A stretch of DNA of 33,012 bases from Thermoplasmata archaeon (lineage in GTDB: Archaea > Thermoplasmatota > Thermoplasmata > Lutacidiplasmatales > SKW197). Shown here one piece after another: positions 24,574 to 32,963 of this stretch. Every line of letters starts with the position of its first letter. Positions within the stretch are counted from its first letter, which is position 1. Both the position numbers and the translations under genes were made by a program. Under the pieces are notes generated by a model. The model saw nothing but the letters and a program-made list of their open reading frames with translations, was not told the origin of the DNA and did not search any database. The stretch lies in NCBI GenBank assembly GCA_038874435.1, contig JAVZCK010000023.1:1-33012 (forward strand). Reading direction: 5' to 3'.

Positions 24574-27500
24574 CTACGGTGGATACACCCTTGTTCTACC
24601 CTCATCATCAACCTGAATTGTTAAGTTTCCATCGACCTCCATCATCTGTACAGCCGTCATCACATCCACTTCTCGCATTCCATACTCTGCAGCGAAATCG
24701 GCAGCAAGCTTTGTGAGGTAAACACCGGGGTTCTGCTTCACATACGCCTTAATCTTCTTTTCAAGCTCAGGAGTAATGCCGTATTCTGCTCGCTCTTCTT
24801 CTTCAACCTCCGGTGATTCGCCTTCGGAGGGTCCCACTTCCTCAGTTATGCCAGGCGACTCTGCAGCCACCGCACCTTCTCCTTCTGGAGGCGGTGTTTG
24901 CACTGGTTCCTTCTTTCGCCTTTTCATCAGCACGATAACCACAACCACAAATACAGCAATAAGAGCAATTGGTAGAAGCCAGGGTAGGAAATCACCAATT
25001 CCTTTTGGAACAACTTTCTGGCTTACACTGATTTCCCAGGTTTTCTCCACGGTGTACTTCCCATCCGTAACTGCAACCTTCAAAGTGTAGGTTCCAGCGC
25101 TCTTGAATAGGTGTTCTATTGGGTTACCACTCCCTATGACCTCTCCATTTAGATACCATGTGTATGTGAGGGACTCGTTCTTCACATCGCTGAAATTTGC
25201 ATAGAACTGGTAAACTGTATCAGTGAGAAATTCAGACGGTATTGATGCATCCACAAAGAATGGTGGGTAGTTGATGTTCACCGCAACCTGAAATTCCTTC
25301 TCCTTGATATTCCCAGCAGGGTCTTTCACCTGCACCTTAACCCTGTAAGTCGCATTATCCTGGAAATCCAGTTGATAGTAGCTCTGGTTCACCTTTGCAA
25401 GTTCCTCCCAGCCACTCCCATCGCTTGAGTTAATGAAGATGGTTGTTTCCACAATTCCGTTGTTATCATAGGCGTTCCAGGTTAGGTTATGGGTGGTGTT
25501 TTCTGTGAGTGTGAGCGAATTAGAGGCGTCAAGTCCGAGAATTGTGAGGATGGGAACTCGTGTATCCAGAGTTACACTTGCCATGGTAATCTCTGAGACC
25601 TCTCCGAGGTCTGTGCATACCTGAGCATAGATTGTTTTCTCTCCATCACCTTCTGAAATAATGAATTGAAGCTCAGACGAAAAATTCTGCCAGGGAATAT
25701 TATCAATTACATCCTGCTGCTCAGTGAGACGGACGAATTTGACTATGCCTATGTTATCACTTGCAGTAAGGCTCAAGGTCACAGTAGTTGAATTTGTGTA
25801 TTGAGGTGTAGTCATTGTGCAGATTGGGAGCGTGGTGTCATAGTAAATTGAAGCATTCAATTTTACAAAATTCCCTGCGTTATCACAGATTTTGAGGTAG
25901 AGTGTGTGCAGCCCTTGAGTGGTGTTTGAAAGCGTGGCTGTTAAGTTCTGTGTAAACGAGTACCATGTGCCATTTTCACTTTCAACCCAGCTCAGGTAGA
26001 AACCACTCACACCACTCAGTGCATCTGCTGCCTGCACCGACAGATTAACACTCGTCTTGTTTGTGTATTTTGCACCGTTGTCGATCATCAAGCTGCAGTT
26101 TTGTGGTGGCGTGGTATCTAGAACAATTTCGTCATAATAGGAATTGCTTTCGTGACCCACAAAGTCCCTGAACTTCACATAGATTCGGTAGGTTCCATCA
26201 TTCCCAGAGAGAAATGTGGTATGTGTAGCAGCATAATCAATCCAGGTTGAATTACCAAATCCCGGGTCGTTAATGCTGAGCATCATCTTTTCTACACCCG
26301 AAACATTATCTGATGCGTTAAGCCAGATTATAAGTTGCCTATTCCCAGTAAATGGTTTACCTGAAATTGTGATGTTGCCATAGGGTTTTTCAGTGTCGTA
26401 AAGCACAGAGGCAGATGCAACACCAGAGGCAATTCCCACATTATCCACAGCGTAGCATTCAAAAGTGTAGCTGCCTTCAACACTGAATGTTACCTGGCAT
26501 GTGTTTGTTGTTGAATATGTGTATCCAGGGGGTGTGCTCCCGTTTCTGTAAACTCGCCAGTAATAACCAGCGATACCAGAAAGCGTGTCCATGGCATTGA
26601 TTGTAGCGGTAATCTGCTGGCTGGCTGTTAGTGACGGCACATCAATACTGTTGATGTGGGGTCCAGATGTATCCAGATAAACCGTCACTTGAACATTCTT
26701 TGTGTAGTCAGTGTTGTTTGCAGCATCTCCAAGCCAGATATATACATCCCAGATACCCTGGGAAGGTAGAGAGATTGTCATTGTGGTTATGTTCTGGCCT
26801 TCTTCATAGCCATCGTAGTCAGAATTGCCGGTTGGAGAAGTTCCGAATTTGTAGTAAGCTCTTGTGATTGGGGTCAAACTATCTGGGTTCTCCCATGTAA
26901 ATGTAAAGGAATTGTCCTTTGTCCAGGTTGTGGGAGATACGGCTAGATTCTTTGGTTCCATTGGTGCAACTAGGTCTACGAAATGCACCTGAATTGTTCC
27001 TGCAGCATTGCCAAGTGAAGAATTAACCATGACACTTATGTTTGCAGTCCCGAGAAGATTCTCACCGATGATTGTGAAACTGATTCTACCACTGGAAGTA
27101 AAAACCGTAGCATTTCGATTGCCTATAGCGTTTATCCAGCCCAGGTCTGTGCTCACATAAAAACCAATTCCATCCTGAATTATGTTTCCAGCTGTATCAT
27201 AGATAATTGAACTATTAACTGCAACGCTAGAATTTGCATCAACATTCCATGCTTGTGGAATCAAAACAATGTTGCCTGCAATGGATGCAGTTGAAACCTG
27301 AATTTGCTGGTTCAACACCCCACCAAAAACATCCTTTAGGTTGAAGCCGATGTTGAAGGAGCGGTTGTAATTGAGTTGGTTAATCTCAAGGTTTATGTTT
27401 GTCTGGTTGACTATTGTGATGTTGGAAATTGTTCCGTGGGTTGTGGTGATGTTTGACTGGGTTATTGTAGTGTTGTTCATGGGGTTTGTAAATGTAACAC

Positions 27501-29700
27501 TTATTGTGGCTGAAGGCACCGAAAGATTTGTGGAAGGAGTATAACTTGCAATTGTCGGTTGAGCATGAACATTGATTGTGCTTGTGCCAGTTGCATTACC
27601 CACGACTGCTTGCACATGAATTGAGTCCGCACCTACACTCGTGCCCGTGTAAAAGAATGAAATTTTTCCGTTAGTTGATGTAATCTGGCTAGGTCCTGCA
27701 ACATAATTTATGTTTCCATGGTCTGCCCAGACAGTGAAAGCAGTCCCATTTATTACCTGGGAGCCAAATGTGTTTAAAATTGTGGAGGAATTTACGAGAA
27801 TTGTATTTCCAAGCGAAATGTCAGAGGAATGGAAAAGCTGGATGTTACCAGTGGCATAGGAAGTATCTATAGTTCTCTGGATTGTGCTGGAGTATTTCAC
27901 ATAGTTCTCACTGTCCACAGCTTTTACTCTAAAATAAACCGTGGTGAGAGTGTTGAACTTTTCTGTCAGTTGAGCAAAGTATGTGTTTCCACTTGGATGG
28001 CTCATTGGAAGTTCAGTCAAAGAGGTAAAGCTGGGATTGAGTGCATACTGAAGATAAGGTGTGAAACCAATCGGAGAAGTTATATTTGTCCAGCAGGAAA
28101 ATGTGTCATTGTCAGAGACCTGGGAAACAGGCACCACATTGAAGTTCAGAATTGTGGGAGCAACGCTGTGGTTCACAAGAGCAATAGCATATCTTATCAC
28201 ACTGGTGGTAGTTGAGGCCCTAGCAATCAGGAAGTATTTTCCGTGAGGCAGTTGCGAGAAGTTATAGGAATACCACCAGGCAGTTGTGTTCATGTTTGCA
28301 TTTCCCCAGGTACCTGCATTTACCTTCACCCTTACGCTGTTTGCATTTGCGAATGTCCCTGTGCAATTTTCCGTCCCATTTACCTTTGTGTTATTTGCAG
28401 GATAGTCGATTGAAATTGAAGGAGGTGTGGCACTTACTCTGGTCACATTTAAGAATGTGCTTGTGCTCACCCCAGTTTCATCGGTGGCCCTCACCTCAAA
28501 TTGATGGGGCCCAAAAAGGTAGCTAGAGATATTTATGAATGCGTACCAGAGCCCTTCCGGGAGGAGCACAGCACTGGTTGTTGTATCTGAGATTACCTCA
28601 ATTTTTGAAACATTTGAGTAAACTGGAGCCCAGGAGCCAGCAAACACGAGAGTGTCTCCAGCAACGGAGATTGTGTCCTCGGGAATAAAAACAGCAAGCA
28701 AAGGCCCTGCAATATTTTCTTCTGGACTGTAATCAATTCCAGCCGTTTCTCTTTTAACACACCCATAAATAGCGTTCCAGAGCACGCTATAAGCTATGCT
28801 GCTGTTATCTGTGGTTGCAAATTCAATTGAAATTTGTGAAAGATTTGCAAGAATGCCTGCAGCTTCCACATCCTGGCTCAGGTTTGCAACTTTGAAACTG
28901 AGAAAGTTAATTCCCTCATGCTGCACTGAAGTGCCAGTAAGATTTTTGTAGAAGACCATGCCCGTGCCATTGTAAATGTCAGCATCTGTATAGTTTCCGC
29001 TTGTCAGGCAGAGGTAGCGGAGCACAGTTCCATCACTGAAGTTGAGGTTGAGCGAGATAAAACTGTTATCCGGAATTGTAGCATTTAATTCCCATACGAG
29101 GGAACTCATGTTCTGAGAAACATTGAGAGCTGCAATTGAGTAGTAAATTTGTGAGGCATTTTCTGTCTGGAGCGTCTGGTTTAGATATGAGAGTTTAGAG
29201 TTTGGCGATTCCACTGTAAATGTGCCATTCGTTGTGGAGGTCTGCCAGCTATTCAGGTCTGTTGTGTTGCTCCATGGTTCTGAAAAAAAGTTAGCATTGT
29301 TTTTAAGCCCGATAGAAAGAGGCGCTGTGCTATTGTAGTATACCCAGACCGGAATTGTTTGCCCAGCAGGAATTGTGACTTCAACGCCTACATAACACTC
29401 ACTTGGAGACCATGAAAGTATAGTGAAATTCATCAAGTTACCGTTTGCATCTACAACTGCAATATCATCACCAGAAGGTAGCATTGATGGGTAGGTTATA
29501 AGCGTGGTATTCAGCAAGAATTCCACAAATTGCTGGTTGTAATCAGAAAGTGTAGGATTTGTAATGTTAATCTGAACTCGTTTTCCGTAAGCAGGGTTCC
29601 ACCAGGGCGTCCCAGCTTTTTCTTCTGCGTTTCCATGACTCACTGCTATAGCATTCATCAACAAACACACCGCTACAATTGCAACAGTGAACTGTTTCAT
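24574..29700 (-). CDS. giant DUF2341/Ig/PKD surface protein with a cytoplasmic winged-helix-like tail
   Basis: The 1708-residue protein has a signal peptide (MKQFTVAIVAVCLLMNAIAV), a DUF2341 domain near residues 33-125 (WWNPAYGKRVQINITN), and then a long chain of Ig-like and Big-type beta-sandwich repeats marked by LDTTPP and YDTTLPICTM boundaries. A PKD-like domain follows at about 1480-1565, and one membrane helix at about 1570-1594 (WLLPIALIAVFVVVVIVLM). The cytoplasmic part has an acidic Pro/Glu linker and a final 70 residues (YGITPELEKKIKAYVKQNPG onward) that read like a winged helix-turn-helix. The extracellular part bears dozens of N-glycosylation sequons. A Shine-Dalgarno sequence (GGTGAG) precedes the ATG at 29700. 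It may be an adhesin, S-layer-like protein or surface sensor. Confidence 0.88.
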   Translation of the reverse strand: MKQFTVAIVAVCLLMNAIAVSHGNAEEKAGTPWWNPAYGKRVQINITNPTLSDYNQQFVEFLLNTTLITYPSMLPSGDDIAVVDANGNLMNFTILSWSPSECYVGVEVTIPAGQTIPVWVYYNSTAPLSIGLKNNANFFSEPWSNTTDLNSWQTSTTNGTFTVESPNSKLSYLNQTLQTENASQIYYSIAALNVSQNMSSLVWELNATIPDNSFISLNLNFSDGTVLRYLCLTSGNYTDADIYNGTGMVFYKNLTGTSVQHEGINFLSFKVANLSQDVEAAGILANLSQISIEFATTDNSSIAYSVLWNAIYGCVKRETAGIDYSPEENIAGPLLAVFIPEDTISVAGDTLVFAGSWAPVYSNVSKIEVISDTTTSAVLLPEGLWYAFINISSYLFGPHQFEVRATDETGVSTSTFLNVTRVSATPPSISIDYPANNTKVNGTENCTGTFANANSVRVKVNAGTWGNANMNTTAWWYSYNFSQLPHGKYFLIARASTTTSVIRYAIALVNHSVAPTILNFNVVPVSQVSDNDTFSCWTNITSPIGFTPYLQYALNPSFTSLTELPMSHPSGNTYFAQLTEKFNTLTTVYFRVKAVDSENYVKYSSTIQRTIDTSYATGNIQLFHSSDISLGNTILVNSSTILNTFGSQVINGTAFTVWADHGNINYVAGPSQITSTNGKISFFYTGTSVGADSIHVQAVVGNATGTSTINVHAQPTIASYTPSTNLSVPSATISVTFTNPMNNTTITQSNITTTHGTISNITIVNQTNINLEINQLNYNRSFNIGFNLKDVFGGVLNQQIQVSTASIAGNIVLIPQAWNVDANSSVAVNSSIIYDTAGNIIQDGIGFYVSTDLGWINAIGNRNATVFTSSGRISFTIIGENLLGTANISVMVNSSLGNAAGTIQVHFVDLVAPMEPKNLAVSPTTWTKDNSFTFTWENPDSLTPITRAYYKFGTSPTGNSDYDGYEEGQNITTMTISLPSQGIWDVYIWLGDAANNTDYTKNVQVTVYLDTSGPHINSIDVPSLTASQQITATINAMDTLSGIAGYYWRVYRNGSTPPGYTYSTTNTCQVTFSVEGSYTFECYAVDNVGIASGVASASVLYDTEKPYGNITISGKPFTGNRQLIIWLNASDNVSGVEKMMLSINDPGFGNSTWIDYAATHTTFLSGNDGTYRIYVKFRDFVGHESNSYYDEIVLDTTPPQNCSLMIDNGAKYTNKTSVNLSVQAADALSGVSGFYLSWVESENGTWYSFTQNLTATLSNTTQGLHTLYLKICDNAGNFVKLNASIYYDTTLPICTMTTPQYTNSTTVTLSLTASDNIGIVKFVRLTEQQDVIDNIPWQNFSSELQFIISEGDGEKTIYAQVCTDLGEVSEITMASVTLDTRVPILTILGLDASNSLTLTENTTHNLTWNAYDNNGIVETTIFINSSDGSGWEELAKVNQSYYQLDFQDNATYRVKVQVKDPAGNIKEKEFQVAVNINYPPFFVDASIPSEFLTDTVYQFYANFSDVKNESLTYTWYLNGEVIGSGNPIEHLFKSAGTYTLKVAVTDGKYTVEKTWEISVSQKVVPKGIGDFLPWLLPIALIAVFVVVVIVLMKRRKKEPVQTPPPEGEGAVAAESPGITEEVGPSEGESPEVEEEERAEYGITPELEKKIKAYVKQNPGVYLTKLAADFAAEYGMREVDVMTAVQMMEVDGNLTIQVDDEGRTRVYPP

Positions 29701-29805
29701 TCGCTCACCAGTTATGTAATAAAAACGGAGTTAATAAAACTTGCCGAAGCAAATTAATCTTTAGCACGCACCATCTACATCAACCTCTCACCTATACCTT
29801 CAGAA

Positions 29806-29817
29806 AATAATAAATAC
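29806..29817 (+). promoter_or_regulatory. TATA-like box of the PAN-thiL unit
   Basis: AATAATAAATAC lies about 45 nt upstream of the PAN start. The RBS GGGGTG (29849-29854) follows, 5 nt before the TTG start codon at 29860. Confidence 0.45.
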
Positions 29818-29859
29818 TGATAGGTTAATAGTGTACACAGCACAGAAAGGGGTGCGAAA

Positions 29860-31074
29860 TTGACTGAAGAAGCACAAGAAGCGAAAAATAACGAGACCTA
29901 TGAAAATGCCCGTCTTCATCTTCTGGAAATCCAAAATTCAAGATTAACAGAGGAATTGCGGAGAATTGAAAACGAGAAGAGGTACCTGGAAAATGAGGTG
30001 GTTCGTCTTCAGAGAGAACTGAGGCGTCTTAAAGTTGAGATAGATAGGTTGAGGTTTCCTCCGTTGATCATAGGGCAGATAAGAGATGTGCTTGCAGACG
30101 GAAGGGTTGTGGTGAAAAGTTCTACTGGTCCCGATTTTGTGGTGAACGTGAGCGAGGCCATTCCCCAGACAGAACTCAAAGCGGGTGCAAGAGTTGCTTT
30201 GAATAAGCAAACCCTCGCTGTAATGAATGTACTGCCGCCCTCTCTAGACCCAATTGTGATGGGGGCAGAGATAATCGAGAAACCACAGGAGAGCTATGCT
30301 GATATAGGTGGGCTCGATGAACAAATTCAGGAAGTGAGAGAAGCAATAGAATTTCCTCTTTTGAAGCCAGAACTTTACAAAAAGGTAGGAATCCAGCCAC
30401 CAAAAGGTGTATTACTTGTAGGACCACCAGGTACTGGTAAAACCCTAATTGCAAAGGCAATTGCAAGGCAGACAAGCGCGACATTCATTCGCCTTGTCGG
30501 TTCTGAGCTCGTACAAAAGTACATTGGAGAGGGGGCACGACTCGTTCGCGAACTTTTTGAACTGAGCAAGTTGAAAGCACCTTCTATAGTATTCATCGAT
30601 GAGCTAGATGCGATTGGTGCAAAACGACTTGATGTGTCTACGTCTGGAGACAGAGAGGTTCAAAGAACACTGATGCAATTACTAGCTGAAATGGACGGTT
30701 TCAACCCACTTTCTAATGTAAAGATTTTAGCAGCAACTAACCGTCCAGACATTCTTGATGAGGCCCTTCTCAGACCTGGTAGATTTGATAGAATCATTAC
30801 AATCCCGATGCCCAATCTTGAGGCAAGAATCTCGATTTTTAAGATTCACATCAAACCCTTGAATGTTGTCGGCGAAATTTCTGTTGAAGAACTTGCTAGA
30901 AGAACTGAAAACTGCACTGGTGCAGACATCAAAGCAATTTGTACAGAGGCGGGAATGTTTGCTATAAGGGCCGAGCGGGACCATGTAGTACCAGAGGATT
31001 TTGAAAAAGCAATCACTAAAGTGCTTGGAAGGGGTAAAAAGCAGACCAAGGCACCAACTGGGATGTTCGTATAA
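29860..31074 (+). CDS. pan: proteasome-activating nucleotidase PAN (AAA+ ATPase)
   Basis: PAN forms a hexameric ring that unfolds proteins and feeds them to the 20S proteasome. The 404-residue protein has an N-terminal coiled coil (about 15-65), the Pro-Pro turn at 67-68, and an OB domain (70-140). The AAA+ domain carries Walker A GPPGTGKT (188-195), the pore loop KYIGEG (220-225), Walker B IVFIDE (243-248), sensor Asn294 and the arginine fingers in RPGRFDR (305-311). The start is TTG, supported by the GGGGTG RBS. The C-terminus is GMFV, so the final three residues are Met-Phe-Val in place of the usual HbYX gate-opening motif. thiL follows after 15 bp. No proteasome subunit is in the window. 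Confidence 0.96.
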   Translation: MTEEAQEAKNNETYENARLHLLEIQNSRLTEELRRIENEKRYLENEVVRLQRELRRLKVEIDRLRFPPLIIGQIRDVLADGRVVVKSSTGPDFVVNVSEAIPQTELKAGARVALNKQTLAVMNVLPPSLDPIVMGAEIIEKPQESYADIGGLDEQIQEVREAIEFPLLKPELYKKVGIQPPKGVLLVGPPGTGKTLIAKAIARQTSATFIRLVGSELVQKYIGEGARLVRELFELSKLKAPSIVFIDELDAIGAKRLDVSTSGDREVQRTLMQLLAEMDGFNPLSNVKILAATNRPDILDEALLRPGRFDRIITIPMPNLEARISIFKIHIKPLNVVGEISVEELARRTENCTGADIKAICTEAGMFAIRAERDHVVPEDFEKAITKVLGRGKKQTKAPTGMFV

Positions 31075-31089
31075 CATAGCTGGTGGACT

Positions 31090-32109
31090 ATGAAACTTGA
31101 GAAGGTGGGAGAAAGGGGAATAATTAGGAAACTTGGCGAGATTTTTGGTGAAAGTGCAATAGAGGATGACTGTGCTATTATACCAGTAGGTGGCCGTTAT
31201 TTCATGCTTTTTACCACAGACACAATAAATCAGAAGGAACACATACCCTTTACCGCTACTCCATGGCAGATTGGATACTATGCTTGTGCTGTGAATCTGA
31301 GTGATATTGCTGCAAAAGGAGGCGAGCCGAGGGGCTTGCTCTTTGCTACAACATATCCTAAAGATACAAACCTGGACTTTGTAATGGAAGTTGCAAGGGG
31401 AATGGCTGACTGTGCAGGAATGTACGGAACTACGGTCATCGGCGGAGATACAAAAGAAGGAGATTCCCTTACAATTGCAGGTGTTGGCATCGGAAGGGTA
31501 CATAGTTCAATGCTCATGCGGAGGAAGGGTGCAAAGCCAGGCGATGCAGTTTATATAACAGGAACGGTAGGCAGAGGAGGCACTGCATTCGTGAAGCTTC
31601 AGCATGGCTACGAGCAAAAAAATGCTACTAAAGAATTACTTGAAATCACACCCAGAATCACATTAGCGAGACAAATTGCGCGGTTTGGTTATGTTACAAG
31701 CACAATTGACACTTCCGACGGTTTAGCAGCTTCTCTTTGCCAGCTCGGCGAACTTAACAATGTTGGATTCCAGATTCTTTGGGATGAAAAGTTTCCAGTT
31801 TATCCTGATGCTCCAAGAATCGCCAATAAATTCGGTATGGAATTGAGCGACTTCATATTTTACGGTGGCGACTACGAGATTCTCTTCACAATTGCCAGCA
31901 GTTTTAAGGATGAATTTGAGAAGAAATGTAAAAGAAAGAAGTTCCCTGTAACAAGGATAGGAAGAGTTACGGAGGATAAATCAATTGTGCTCAAGCAACC
32001 CAATGGGCGGAATCTGGATTTGAGAGGGTATGGTTACGAACATTTTCTTAGAAAGAATAAAAATCTGGAAACTAAAATTCTGAGTGGACCCAGCGGGAAT
32101 TTCAGGTAG
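31090..32109 (+). CDS. thiL: thiamine-monophosphate kinase ThiL
   Basis: ThiL phosphorylates thiamine monophosphate to the active cofactor thiamine diphosphate using ATP. The 339-residue protein shows the family motifs DDCAII, FTTDTINQ, NLSDIAAKGGEPRG, GGDTKEGDSL, DTSDGLAASL and YGGDYEILF. Homologues usually end close to the GYEHF seen here. The last 20 or so residues after it form a basic tail, and the final eight codons plus the stop lie opposite the tRNA-Ala gene. The start ATG follows a GGTGG RBS, 15 bp after PAN, so the two genes probably share an mRNA although their functions are unrelated. Confidence 0.95.
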   Translation: MKLEKVGERGIIRKLGEIFGESAIEDDCAIIPVGGRYFMLFTTDTINQKEHIPFTATPWQIGYYACAVNLSDIAAKGGEPRGLLFATTYPKDTNLDFVMEVARGMADCAGMYGTTVIGGDTKEGDSLTIAGVGIGRVHSSMLMRRKGAKPGDAVYITGTVGRGGTAFVKLQHGYEQKNATKELLEITPRITLARQIARFGYVTSTIDTSDGLAASLCQLGELNNVGFQILWDEKFPVYPDAPRIANKFGMELSDFIFYGGDYEILFTIASSFKDEFEKKCKRKKFPVTRIGRVTEDKSIVLKQPNGRNLDLRGYGYEHFLRKNKNLETKILSGPSGNFR

Positions 32110-32187
32110 TTTGAGATTTCAAAATACCATTTGAACCCGCGACCTCTTGCTTGCGAAGCAAGCGATCTTCCGCTGATCTATGGGCCC
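32085..32187 (-). tRNA. tRNA-Ala (anticodon CGC) with a 31-nt intron in the T-loop
   Basis: After removal of bases 32099-32129, the minus strand folds into a 72-nt cloverleaf: acceptor GGGCCCA/TGGGTCC (one G-U pair), D stem GATC/GATC, anticodon stem CTTGC/GCAAG with loop TTCGCAA (anticodon CGC), T stem GCGGG/CCCGC, T-loop TTCAAAT and discriminator A. Without intron removal the T arm cannot close. The 3' exon and the intron overlap the 3' end of thiL on the opposite strand. The gene lies 17 bp downstream of the hypothetical gene on the same strand and may be transcribed with it. CCA is not encoded. Confidence 0.92.
32099..32129 (-). other. tRNA-Ala intron between positions 59 and 60, bulge-helix-bulge motif
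   Basis: The pre-tRNA forms a canonical bulge-helix-bulge. The exon stem GCGGG/CCCGC is followed by a 4-bp central helix TTCA/TGAA (32135-32132 with 32104-32101) and two 3-nt bulges, AAT and ATT, on opposite strands. The intron helix is GGTA/TACC, then an inner stem TTTGA/TCAAA with an AATC loop. Cutting after the second base of each bulge releases 31 nt and leaves T-loop TTCAAA plus T. Every base of the intron is accounted for by this fold. Confidence 0.9.
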
Positions 32188-32204
32188 ACCCGTTGATAAT
32201 GAAA

Positions 32205-32828
32205 TTACTGGGTGTATGTTTCACCCTTTTCGTAGGTGTTCTTGATGTGGGCTAGAAGTATATCTCGGTTCTTCTTAAGATGGGATTCATACCAGGACTT
32301 AACCACATCTGCCAGAATCTGGTGAATCCTATCAATGTCCACTTTAGTCACTGGTGCATCATATAGGACATGGACATTGAAAATGCGTTTCCAACCAGAA
32401 TATTTATAGTAGTTCTCGCCCTCGCAGTATTCAAACACTCCTCTCAGGTGGAGCACCCCTTTTTCATCGGTGTAGTATGTAAATTTAATCCCGTCTCCGA
32501 CTCTGCCCTGTGCCTGAGTTTTGTCAACTAGCTGGATAGTGTTTATTGTAGCGAAATCAAAATCTGGCTTGAATTCCCAGTCCTTCGGATAGTTCTTGAA
32601 TGTAGCATATAGATTATGCGGAGGATCCATCGTGATGTGTATATGAATATCGTTAAATTTGTCCCAGATGAGCATGAAATCATGCACCAGGGTTCTGTTC
32701 AATTCCATCTTTCTGCTTCTTTCTTCCCCACTTGTCTGGATGATTTCCTCTGTCTTCTTTTCAAGTTCCTCTTCCAGTTCTCGGAACCAGTCCGACGGAT
32801 TTTGGGTTTTCTGTTCTGCTTTGACCAT
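32205..32828 (-). CDS. hypothetical protein, 207 residues
   Basis: This is a soluble protein with no signal peptide, membrane helix or motif I recognise. It starts with a charged, helical stretch (WFRELEEELEKKTEEI), continues with a mixed beta region rich in Tyr, Phe and Asp (IHIHITMDPPHNLYATF, IKFTYYTDEKGVLHLRG), and ends in a helical segment. The ATG at 32828 is preferred to the one at 32852 because a TATA box at 32864-32871 predicts transcription start near 32841, downstream of the longer start. tRNA-Ala follows on the same strand after 17 bp. Confidence 0.8.
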   Translation of the reverse strand: MVKAEQKTQNPSDWFRELEEELEKKTEEIIQTSGEERSRKMELNRTLVHDFMLIWDKFNDIHIHITMDPPHNLYATFKNYPKDWEFKPDFDFATINTIQLVDKTQAQGRVGDGIKFTYYTDEKGVLHLRGVFEYCEGENYYKYSGWKRIFNVHVLYDAPVTKVDIDRIHQILADVVKSWYESHLKKNRDILLAHIKNTYEKGETYTQ

Positions 32829-32863
32829 AGTTCTCAACCCTATGCTCCCCAATAATGTTCACA

Positions 32864-32871
32864 CTTATAAA
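32864..32871 (-). promoter_or_regulatory. TATA box of the 207-residue hypothetical gene
   Basis: The minus strand reads TTTATAAG, about 40 nt before the ATG at 32828. It lies too close to the ATG at 32852 for that start to be used. Confidence 0.6.
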
Positions 32872-32927
32872 CCTTTTTCAGGGTGCATGACTTCGGAAAG
32901 TTCATAGAAAGTTTGAATAGAAAAAAA

Positions 32928-32963
32928 TCCATCCCCGCTCTAAAATCAACCAGAGGGGATGGA
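32928..32963 (+). promoter_or_regulatory. perfect 9-bp inverted repeat covering the RBS of the last gene
   Basis: TCCATCCCC (32928-32936) and GGGGATGGA (32955-32963) are exact reverse complements separated by 18 nt. The right arm holds the only purine-rich RBS-like sequence and ends directly before the ATG at 32964. If transcribed, it would form a strong hairpin masking the RBS; as DNA, it could be a dimer operator. Confidence 0.75.

Noticed and set aside
29860-31074. PAN considered as a CDC48/VAT-type ATPase
   Set aside because: It has a single AAA+ domain, a coiled coil and an OB domain, and a length of 404 residues, all of which fit PAN; VAT has two AAA+ domains.
30727-31503. 258-codon open frame on the minus strand opposite PAN and thiL
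   Set aside because: It lies entirely antisense to two well-identified genes, shows a random Cys/Ser/His-rich composition and no promoter or RBS.
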